Of a stretch of DNA of 40,228 bases, positions 1-9,037 are shown piece by piece (the first letter of the stretch is position 1; every line of letters starts with the position of its first letter). The stretch is from the NCBI GenBank assembly GCA_002751075.1, contig NAOQ01000082.1:90091-130318 (forward strand), written 5' to 3'. The notes under the pieces were generated by a model. The model made no database searches and was not told the origin of the DNA. It saw nothing but the letters and a program-made list of their open reading frames with translations. The DNA comes from Ichthyophonus hoferi. Taxonomy: Eukaryota; Opisthokonta; Ichthyosporea; Ichthyophonida; Ichthyophonidae. The position numbers were made by a program, and so were the translations under genes.

Positions 1-1029
1 TCAGGATACCCCTAGAAATATTGAGGCACCTGGGGCCAGTTGACCGAAAGAACACAGAGGGTGGGCCCCTGCAATATTCACTGAACCGTTGGTTGCTTCC
101 AGCGGAGAAGGGCATAGAAGGCTGCCAGTGGTAGAAAGAACACCGATACTTTGACCTAATATTAGACTAGAATTCGCCCCCTGGCCTAAGAAGCCCATAA
201 CCATCCAAGTAGAATTGCCAATTATGTTTGGTGGTACCCCGTAAAAGAATAACCGTGCCGTGAATAGGGCAAGGATAATAGCACACATAGGTAAGGATAA
301 ACCCAACAATATTAAACACATGAACATCACTGGCATAACTCTGTCTTGATCTAGAACTTTAGTCAAGATGCCACCAGTAACTGCAGTGTAAATGCAAGCT
401 ATAAATGGGTATAGCCATAGAGCATTGACCCCTTTGAGTGAGTGACTTTGACGTGTAATCATAAAGTAAACAGGAATATAGGCCACCAGAAGTGAAACCA
501 CGGCCGCGAACCAAAATAAAACGTAGGTTATCTCTGTCGAGGTACTACTGGACAGGCCAACCTTTGTGCCAAAAACAACAAAACCGACTGATATAGGTTC
601 TAATCCTGCTGGCCAGGCTGCAATAAATACAAATTGTAATGGGTGCCTTGTCATCTTGAGGGTCCCCTTAGGGAACATAATACATCTTGCAATAAAAAGG
701 TATGTGAAAATTAGCCAGTAGCACATGTTCCACAGCCACATAACAGTGCCTATCCATTGTGCTACGTTGTGAAAACTCGGTGATAATTCTGGAAGTCCGG
801 CAATGCACAGTGCAATACCACCCCACGATAAAGTAGGTCCAAACATAGATAGCTGGAAGTTTTCGATAATATAGTGCTCCTTTGGGTTGTTGAGAGGTGC
901 TTTAACAGGGGTGCCTCTGGGCGGGTTAGAGTTAATGTTGCCCTTAGTAGTAGGAATAATAGTGCAATCCTTAGGACATTGATCCACTGCTTGAACAGAG
1001 GCACATGGTGATATGAATATGTTCGCCAT
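1..1029 (-). CDS. TDT/SLAC1-family transporter (malate/sulfite/anion type), C-terminus missing
   Basis: Polytopic membrane protein resembling fungal malate permease Mae1 and sulfite pump Ssu1 (tellurite-resistance/dicarboxylate transporter family, plasma membrane). About seven hydrophobic segments are visible in 342 residues. Family-like stretches are an LSWGGIAL segment in TM1, ARCIMFP ending TM2 followed by RHPLQFVFIA, WLYPFIACIYTAVTGG in TM5, ALFTARLFFYGVPP after TM6, and GFLGQGANSS in TM7. The start is placed at the ATG at 1029-1027; the frame stays open about 31 codons upstream without an ATG, so an upstream exon is possible. An in-frame TGA lies at 3-1, but the family needs roughly three more helices. 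A GTATCC sequence just before it may therefore be an intron donor, with the gene continuing beyond the window. No intron interrupts these 1,029 bases, unlike the other genes here. The family call is firm; the substrate is unknown. Confidence 0.8.
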   Translation of the reverse strand: MANIFISPCASVQAVDQCPKDCTIIPTTKGNINSNPPRGTPVKAPLNNPKEHYIIENFQLSMFGPTLSWGGIALCIAGLPELSPSFHNVAQWIGTVMWLWNMCYWLIFTYLFIARCIMFPKGTLKMTRHPLQFVFIAAWPAGLEPISVGFVVFGTKVGLSSSTSTEITYVLFWFAAVVSLLVAYIPVYFMITRQSHSLKGVNALWLYPFIACIYTAVTGGILTKVLDQDRVMPVMFMCLILLGLSLPMCAIILALFTARLFFYGVPPNIIGNSTWMVMGFLGQGANSSLILGQSIGVLSTTGSLLCPSPLEATNGSVNIAGAHPLCSFGQLAPGASIFLGVS

Positions 1030-2352
1030 ACCGGTGCATTTGTAGATAATAAGCGCGTCTAGTCTAGCGCTTATTTCTTTAATTGTTACTCCGGCGAATT
1101 CACAACCCCCAAATAAACTCAATAATCAAATAAAACAGAAAACCAAAATACTCATATGATTAGTAATGCTAGTAGATTATATAACAAGTTGATCTAGAAT
1201 AAATCTCCCTAGAATAGTAGTACATGTGGTTTGATTTTCGTGCATCTAATTCTAGATTAATAGATAATTTATTATATTCCTGTAAAATTCATACCAATTA
1301 ATATATATAAAAAATACTACTACTAAATAAATACTTAAAAAAATGCTATATATATATATGTTTTAACAAACAGTATGCTGGATGTGGTGCGATGAGCATA
1401 TTGGAATGCTAGAGAATACACGCTACAAAAAAACAGCAAATGGTATCAATTGGAATTTTATATATAGATCTACCTATTGCAATTGGTGGCTTTTAATACA
1501 CATTGTGTTTATTGGCTACCCACACTTAATTATTATATAGTAGCATCTCATTTGGCAATTATCATATATTATATTCCCAGGATGATTTAGCAGGCTATTT
1601 AAATCAATATCATTAATGTAGTAAAAAAAGATGTAACAAAATTAGTTATGTGGCCCCATACGGGATATCATACTCATTCCATAATTTGGACTTTCAAATT
1701 AACTCATTGTCTAATGTTTAAACCCCAAATGAATGAATATAGGTTCAATTACTGTTTATTTTGCTATCATAATCGGTGTATATTATTAAACCAAAGAGCA
1801 TAATTTATTTTATTTTATCTTTCTTATTGTTGAGTTGTTTATTTGACAACACAATTAATACGCCTAGAGCTCTCATACTATAATGGTCAGGACTTAAGTA
1901 AAGTATTAATGTATATCGATCGCATTATGTTTACTGAGAATTGAATATGTTGAGAATAACAAGTAGGGACAGGAGCGTTTATGTGACCTATATTTGTTTA
2001 AAAGGAAAAGGAATACCTAATTAAGGGGCGTTTTTACCTTCCCCTTTGCAAGTCTTTAAACTAAGCAATATTATTGAATGGGAGGTACTCAACGTTTACC
2101 CAATTAATAATATAAAGGATGATGTTATGTATCATCACCATGTGTAATTAGTAATTAAAGTGCAAATAGTCTTGTCTTGATGGCATTTAATACCAATACG
2201 TTGCACAAACTGTTTTTCCAGACTATAGATGTAATAGTAATAGCTAATTATATTAAGTAACTGTTCTTTTTTTAGCACTCTCTATTGGCGAGAGATTGTT
2301 TTACAAGGGTTATAAAAAATATGAAGAAGGAATTTGAAAGAACTTTAGCATA

Positions 2353-2418
2353 GTGACTACTATAGATTTGTGGCTCACGAAAATTTATCCCAATTGCCAG
2401 AAGATGTTTGGAATAACC
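2353..2418 (+). mobile_element. Possible hAT-type DNA transposase fragment
   Basis: A 22-codon frame reads VTTIDLWLTK followed a few residues later by KMFGIT. This resembles the hAT transposase segment in which a T-T-D-x-W motif precedes a G-I-T motif. Just upstream, in a different frame, is a lysine/glutamate-rich stretch of the kind that often precedes this motif. No terminal inverted repeats or target-site duplication were found. The match is very short, and the same DNA reads LRR-like in another frame, so it may be chance. Confidence 0.2.
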
Positions 2419-2691
2419 TAACCTGGCTCACCGTATTAGGATGAATTTAATTGATCCAGATCTATGATGTTGGTACAACTTAGTTCGGGTCTTGGCATAT
2501 ACTTGGAATCAAATATATCTTGGGGGCGAAGGAAACGGAATAAATCAACATTATATATAGGTAGACAAGATCCAATTTTTCAGGGCTTAAATATATAATG
2601 CAATAATGTGACTTTTTTTGTCTTTAAATTGTAATTTGAAATAGTAGAGCGCTAATGACACCCATATAGTATTATAATCAATTTGTTTAAT

Positions 2692-2835
2692 ATTGTTACA
2701 AGATCGCTCACTACCAATGGCTAAGTAGGTTCGATTGTAGCTCGGATAGTAAGGTAAGATTAAAGATTAATTAGTTAATGATTTACATAATATTTATCAA
2801 CCTGATAAATTGATTTGTCAACACCTAATATGTAA
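2692..2835 (+). repeat. Dispersed repeat, copy A
   Basis: About 140 bp aligns by eye with 39035-39175. The best-conserved part is around 2801-2825 (about 21 of 25 bases, sharing the core TAAATTGATTTGTC). It is preceded by shared CATAAT, TAGTTAA, GATTAA and GTAG anchors at similar spacing. Its borders and family are unknown; it carries no evident coding sequence. Confidence 0.5.
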
Positions 2836-3761
2836 GTGGTTACACCAATGAGGTAGCTAGCTAAAAAAGTCATTCTAAAAAGGACATTTATAAATAATAA
2901 TCATTACCCGCCCCCATTCGCGTATCTTAATCGACCAATCAACTACTACCTTATCCCGCTTATATAGTCAACTTTCTATTGGTTGGTTGTTCCAACAATG
3001 CTCAAGGGGGACTAAACTTGATAGACCAATCATCTATGAGGCTTTGTAGACTAATGTAATGTGATTTTAAAACCCTGCTTGGAAGTATAGAATTTGATAC
3101 ACCACCTTTGCAATATATATATTATCAACCTGCTTTAGGTAACACAATTCGATCTAGATAATAAAAAAGTCGATTCAAAATATTACGTCCCTTTAGGCGG
3201 ACCTAGCTATAGATTTTTCTTTCTATATTGAAGACTATAAACTAGATCTGTGTAGACCTACTTTTATATTTTGGAGGAAACCATGGCTCTACCCAAGCTA
3301 CCCAAGTGCACCGTAGTCTCGGAGCTGATCTATTTATATTATTCTAGCAGGCGCTTATTTTTCTGCATTCCACTTTATTAATTGCGAATAAGGGATCCAG
3401 TTGAAAGGTTAATTAAAATATTAAAGTTAAATTTTCTAATCAAGTATATCCTGGAACCGTTAACAAACTGCGTGCCTAGCCAATCACTTACCACACCCAT
3501 TCCTCCACAAAACCTTTATATAAATTTAAATGTTATTTTATAATATTTTATAATAAAGTTTGGTTATTCGCCAATATATAAGCATATATAGTTAGTTATT
3601 ATCTAGCGTCATATTTATTTTTATCGTTTAAGAGAACGTGAACCAAACATTTACGTTTTTACCCTTAGGGGGTTATTTATAATATTGCCGTGTTGTTCTG
3701 TAATATCAACTCTATTTTCTTTTCTTTTTATTTTCGTTGTGCCAATATAACGGTCTTGAAA

Positions 3762-6700
3762 ATGGGAATACAAAGAGTTATGTACAGCCTGAGACACGGC
3801 GAACGAGCCGATCTAACGATTCGTGGCTGGGAGGAGACAGCAGAAAGACCTTGGCAAGTCTATATATAAATATTTCTTATTACATAACCGTGAGCTAAGA
3901 TATCTAGTATTTTTACCTGTATGGTTGCTTTACCTCTGCCTAATCTTCCCATTTCACTCTCTTGATTTAATAATCATAACTTCATTTATCATTCCTTCCA
4001 TTGCATATCCTCTACCTTTCTCTAATAACTATATTCTTTATACAGCAGTTATTTTCTTCTATCTCTCCTATATATCATCACAAACTCCTCCTCTTCCCCT
4101 GCCACTTCTAGTCGTAGATTTGCTTCGCTAATCTGTCTGGCACCACGTTTCCTCTACAATTTATCTTTCTACCTGGGGCATTTTTCAAGAATAGTTGTTC
4201 TAAACATCTCACAGATGCACAACATTGGCACCCCACCACTCTTTATCTTGTTTTGCTTTCCAACCCCTTTCTCTTTTAAAATTTTAATTCCTTCTCTCTA
4301 TTAGCGCTTTCTACAACTTCTCTTTATATCTATATCTTTTTACTCCCGTGTCTGCATATGTACATACTCTCACCCGTAACCTTACACCTCAATAGACCAG
4401 GTAGAATATCTAACAGAGGGTCTATAGGGACCCCCCTCTGACGGAAATTGGGAAGCAGCAGGCTAGAAAAAGTGGAATGGCACTACTGGGAGGCGGAATA
4501 ACACATATTTTCACATCTCCTTTCACACGGTGCTTAGAGACTGCGGCAGAGGTGGCGGCTGTACTGGACGTACCGGTAGGTTACCTGATATGTGCCCAGT
4601 GAGTGGTAGTAATGTGGCTCTATATGGATATAGTATCAGTGGTTTTTCTTCCTCCTTGTACTATTCTTACCTTCGTCTATTCTCTTTACTTACTGAGAGG
4701 TGTGATAGTAGTCTATGTTGTGAGGTTATTACCTTCACATCTTATTTATGTACACAACTGTGCTCTTAAGATATTAAAATAAAGCCTACTTGGAAGGGAG
4801 TGTTAAGGGGCCTGGGTAAAGGGAGAATACAAGGAGGGAATATATGTTAATAGAATATTTAGTAAAGGGTTGAATATTACGCATTGTCCGTGACATTGTG
4901 TGGTACGCATGTTGAAGTATGTATAATGGGAAATAAAGAGAGACAGAAAGAAAGGAATGAGCTGTAGGAGAGAGAGAGAGGGCCACCTATATATGCCATA
5001 TATCTCGTTAACAGACTGCCTGTATAACCCAGGTAATGATAGAGGAGGGGTTGACTGAGTTCCTAGACACCACGTGGTTCCATAGCCAGCCCCAATACAT
5101 TAGCTTACAGGAGGCCAAAGCCTTGGTTCCCTCTCTCCACACGGAGTACACTTCACTTATCAAGCCCTGCTACCCAGAGACTGTAGGTGTCGTTTTCTTA
5201 TCCTACCTCCCTCTACCCACTCTATCATTAGCCTGTACTTTTCTCTTCGTTATCCCTCTAGACAAGGACTTTCTTCAGTTCATTGCAATCCCCTTCTTTA
5301 TTCTAGTCTTCATTGCCCCTCTCACCTACCCCGTCCATCTCCTGGCCTACGCAGGTAGAGATGATGATTGGGCGCTATTTTAATATGGGCCGATCATTGA
5401 TGGACCTTGGGAGGTTTGTGCAGTGCAATGATTGGCTAATAACCTCCTCCCCGTGCACTATATTCTTCACATCCTGGCCTTTTATCACTCTCTCCCTTCC
5501 TCCCTCTCCCCTTCTTTAACAGGTTATTCTTTTCTCCCATTCCCTTATCGCCTTACTTAATGGAAGTGCTAGTTTTCAGTGGCTGCCATGTTATAATGCA
5601 TTATCACTGGCTGTATAAGGGAATAGAATACTTGTTGCTATTGGTTGTAATTCGTAGGGGAGAATAACAAAGCAGTTGATAATAACCAATAAGCGGGGTT
5701 CCTTTATGCAAACAGTTTATTACACATTGGGCGGAGTGGGTGAGAGTCAGTAAGAAGAAAGGTGATAGAGTGAGAGGGAGAGAGAAAGAGGGAGTAACGA
5801 ATCCACCACCTTATAATAGACCAATGCGTACCTTCACTTGTGGGCTGGTGCTAGGGGGGTTATTATTACTAATATCACCCGATTGTTTCCATGACACCCT
5901 TTAGTGATGGTGACCCGGTACATTCTATAATCCCAAGCCAGCCCATAGGGAACATCCTTTTGGTCACTCATGGGTACGCCATTCAGTTTGTGGCCCAGGC
6001 TTTTATGTCCGATGTCACGTTGATTGAGGTGGGTACACCTGGGGTCTTATTGTCAAATATAGCAAACTCCTTTTCCTCTCCTACATGTATATATCTTACA
6101 CTCTTTATCTATGCTTACTTAAACCACTTAAGCATGGAGGCTCGGAGTAGCTAATGATCTGTCCTTATTATAATTAGTACACTTGATGTATTTTATGATA
6201 GGTGGTATATTAAATCAAGGGGAGTATTACCTGGTGATAGATCAATCATTTGTAGTGTCTAATACAGTAAAATCACTTGATGATTAGGCCAGCTCAATTA
6301 TATTGACTAGCCCTCTATGCGTTATTCTCTGTTTAATCTTTTAGGATATCATAGGCCGTTGGTTGGCTTTTTAGGAGAGTTACATTATAGTTTCTTAGTT
6401 TGATATTAGCACGAATCAGTATTCTTGTCCTATAGCCATATAAAATAATAAGAGATAATCAACAATGGTATTCTGTGGATATCACTAAAGATATAAGACC
6501 TTGATTGGTATGAAAATAGTAATTGTACATTTACTATCTTATCGATGGCTGTAGGCCTATGGTGGTAGGGGAGGATTGACAGCTTTTCTAGATTTTCGAA
6601 GTATAGTATATAGCTAGTGATTAAATTAAGGTCACAAAATAGTGGATATATCCGGTGTGATAACAGTCCACTCTAACCAACCAACCACCATCATACTTCT

Positions 6701-6899
6701 TTCCTTTCTTATGCAGCTTACCGGCTAACTTACTAAAATCATGTCTTTTCCCTATTCAATCACATGTCAGTGCTTACATGCCAGTGCTTACACACAACCT
6801 TCTCCTTCATAGGCACCCTACTGCTGTCTTAGCAAGTATGTCAAGGACGAAACAGGCACTACCACCATAGAGCTATTAGCCTCTACTGACCATTGCTAG
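3762..6899 (+). CDS. Histidine phosphatase (phosphoglycerate-mutase-like, UBASH3-like), six exons
   Basis: Branch of the histidine phosphatase superfamily that also contains the PGM domain of UBASH3/STS proteins; it hydrolyses phosphate esters, substrate unknown, with no signal peptide seen. Exons: 3762-3853, 4428-4575, 5033-5182, 5355-5413, 5905-6028, 6813-6899; phases agree at every junction and give about 219 residues. Residue 12 is the catalytic His in SLRHGERAD. Exon 2 gives DPPLTEIGKQQARKSG and TSPFTRCLETA, the second active-site Arg region. Exon 3 gives IEEGLTEFL, and exon 5 gives the second catalytic His in ILLVTHGYAIQF. Intron 1 is GC-AG: donor GCAAGT after 3853, acceptor TATAG before 4428, needed to make the RPW-DPPLTE join. 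Exon 4 is short, with the less usual donor GTTTGT, and is the least certain. The ATG has A at -3. An alternative 3' end is listed separately. Confidence 0.82.
6763..6790 (+). repeat. 14-bp tandem duplication in phosphatase intron 5
   Basis: Two adjacent units, CATGTCAGTGCTTA and CATGCCAGTGCTTA, differ at one base. They end 22 bases before the acceptor of exon 6. Confidence 0.8.
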
Positions 6900-6930
6900 A
6901 CACTCCCTTCCACACTGTACATGCACATAG

Positions 6931-7169
6931 ATAGGCCTAGACCTAAGCCAACATATCGAGGTGTTTATCAGAACTATGGTAAGAGGGATAGGGTTATCTT
7001 AACTACGGCAGGGCCAGACAGACCATCTAGCTACCATAGTAAAGGGGAGGGCTGGAGTAGAACCAGCCCCACCAAGGAGAAGGCCGTCTTAGGGTGTAAC
7101 AGGACCCTCTCCTCCTGCCTGCTACCATCCAATAATGACTTGCCTTCCATATCACATCCCACACGTTAA
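6931..7169 (+). CDS. Possible alternative last exon of the histidine phosphatase
   Basis: The frame of exon 6 stays open for about 90 codons after its TAG at 6897-6899, in DNA visibly richer in G and C than its surroundings. A second GCAAGT donor lies inside exon 6 at 6832 (phase 1), and a CACATAG acceptor ends at 6930. Splicing out these 99 bases bypasses the stop and joins in phase to a 78-residue basic, Pro/Ser-rich tail starting RPRPKPTYRGVYQ and ending at TAA 7167-7169. The product would be about 276 residues. No domain is recognised in the tail. It may instead be 3' UTR if the short form is the only one. Confidence 0.4.
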
Positions 7170-7358
7170 AGTCTCAATATGTACATATGACGTCAGACTA
7201 ACTGCCATGTAGGGGGAGATAGCAGTGCTTAATAGGCATTGGTTGAACGGGCTAGGATAATCGAAACTAACGCACCACTATTGCAAGGTATTATAATCAT
7301 ACATGTTTATCTACAACACAACCAATAGGGTCGTAAAAGATATCTAGCGATTAGCCTT

Positions 7359-7364
7359 AATAAA
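7359..7364 (+). terminator. Candidate poly(A) signal of the phosphatase gene
   Basis: First AATAAA hexamer I noticed downstream of both candidate stops (460 bases after 6899, 190 after 7169). Position only; such hexamers are common by chance in AT-rich DNA. Confidence 0.25.
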
Positions 7365-8331
7365 GTACCCAACCATATTTTAATACAAATGGAATCATAG
7401 CGACTGCAGTGACAAATAGGATGGTAACATACCCTTCACCGTAAAAGGTCATGCAAGAATGGATCTCTACATGTTACATTCAATACAATTAAGGCTTATT
7501 GGGAGGAGGTGGTCCCTTATTGTTAGAATCTTTAATAGACCAAATATTTTGTAAGACTAACATTATGAGTATCAGTGATAATAATCAATTTAGGACAGTT
7601 ATCTCTATTGTTACATTTGAAGTTTTAGCTTAATTTGAATTATATTCTGCACCTGGATCTTGAAACTTATTTTCAACCTTATGATTGAGTTTTGGTATTC
7701 TCTCAGGCCTTTGGCTAAGTATTTTTTTATTATCAATTGCTAACTGTATTGATCAATATTTAAGTAGTTTTTATTTTTATTTGGTTAAAAGATTTTAGTC
7801 ATCTAAGCATTATTAAAATTATTAGAGAACACTAAAGGTGATGGTTCTTTACGAATGCGCCACGCAACTTTATAGAATAACTATAAAATACTATCCATGA
7901 AAATTTTCTGTATTATTCTAATAATCAATAACTAAATATTAATATAATTGTAATGGTTTGTTGGATTTTTTTCCCCTCAAGTTAGCGATTAAAAACTGTT
8001 ACATAGATGAGGTTGAAATCCTATTTGCTAATTAATATTTTATCAACGAGTCTATAAATTACTAGACTGGTTAGTTTAATTGCTGAAGATTGGCACATGA
8101 TAAGTAAATTTCACTATAAATAGAAGGTGTTTTTATATTTATAAGTTAGGTAGTAAATCTCACTTTTAAACCGCAAAAGTAATATATTGTGTCATGGACA
8201 ACTTAAAATGTTGGAAAATACAAGTCCATAGTGTATTGTTTAGGTGCCACTGGGTTGTGTGAATGAGAGAAGCCTTAAGTAAAATAGTTAAAATAAAAGC
8301 AATAATGCTGAGCCAATAGATAAAACTATAG

Positions 8332-8434
8332 TTCTTGTTTTTATTGGATTGCATAAACGCAGTAAAAAAATATTTACTTATAATTCCTCTTGTCTATTGG
8401 ATAGCATAAACGCAGCAAAGTAATATTTGCCTAT
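8332..8434 (+). repeat. Imperfect tandem duplication, unit about 50 bp
   Basis: Copy 1 (about 8332-8381) and copy 2 (about 8388-8434) share TATTGGAT, GCATAAACGCAG and AATATTT at the same spacing, with a few substitutions and a small length difference. Each copy carries an ATTGG (CCAAT) pentamer. It lies about 600-700 bases upstream of the cyclase ATG. Confidence 0.75.
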
Positions 8435-9037
8435 TTCTGGTGCGGCCAGTTTAACCGATAAAAAATCAGACCTTCCTATTAGGTATTTTAAGACATTCCT
8501 TTAAGGTGATAAGGTTTAGAGCATCTGATTGGGTGGATATATTTAACTTAGTAGTAGGAATGACTGTTTAATATACGAAACACGCTACGGCAAATGTACG
8601 AACCTAAACTTATTTGTTGTTAACATATATAGCATGGGTGTGCGTTACATATAGTTGTTTCATTATATAATTTTATTACTATTGAAAACTACCGTGGCTG
8701 GCAAGATAAATCATCATAGGTCTGACATAAAATTTGCAGTAATTCCGTCTTGGTGAAGAAATAAAACAATTATATACTCAGGGTTTCCTTTTATGCTCGA
8801 GTAGTAGTAGCAGGTAAGCAGGTCAGATGAGTGCAGACTTAATAATTCATGGTAAATATGACCTTCAGAATTATATCATATGGACATACTTATATTTTCA
8901 CCAAGGCGAGCCTGATCATTCCTTCAACCAATCCTTATTATTATGGTTTATTGCAAGAGGAAGCACAACAGAGGCAGATATATACCTGTAACGTAGCACC
9001 CATAAGCATCCCATAAATATTATAGGGGGAAACAAAA

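Larger units (their letters stand above)
1030..3761. other. Intergenic region between divergent genes
   Basis: This AT-rich stretch separates the minus-strand transporter from the plus-strand phosphatase and must hold both promoters. I found no gene with family support. It contains one copy of a dispersed repeat (about 2692-2835), a short transposase-like reading at 2353-2418, several CCAAT/ATTGG motifs around 2935-3035, and a 32-codon ATG frame at 3283-3381. That frame has a good start context but no recognisable product. Confidence 0.6.
7170..9037. other. Intergenic region upstream of the cyclase
   Basis: Holds the 3' UTR of the phosphatase and the cyclase promoter. No exon with family support was found on either strand. 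The only structure noted is the imperfect tandem duplication at 8332-8434. Confidence 0.6.

Noticed and set aside
2357-2445. LRR-like reading (NLSQLPEDVWNNLTWLTVL) in another frame of the hAT-like stretch
   Set aside because: A single isolated unit with no flanking repeats or splice context; one of the two readings must be chance, and this one has no neighbours.
2715-2750. tRNA-like A-box and B-box motifs
   Set aside because: The two boxes overlap instead of lying 30 or more bases apart, and no cloverleaf stems can be drawn, so this is not a tRNA gene.
3283-3381. 32-codon ATG frame with good start context
   Set aside because: Too short, no recognisable product, ends in AT-rich sequence and does not join in phase to the phosphatase.
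4530-4769. 79-codon frame overlapping phosphatase exon 2
   Set aside because: Shadow frame of exon 2 and its downstream intron; the exon itself is read in another frame with clear homology.
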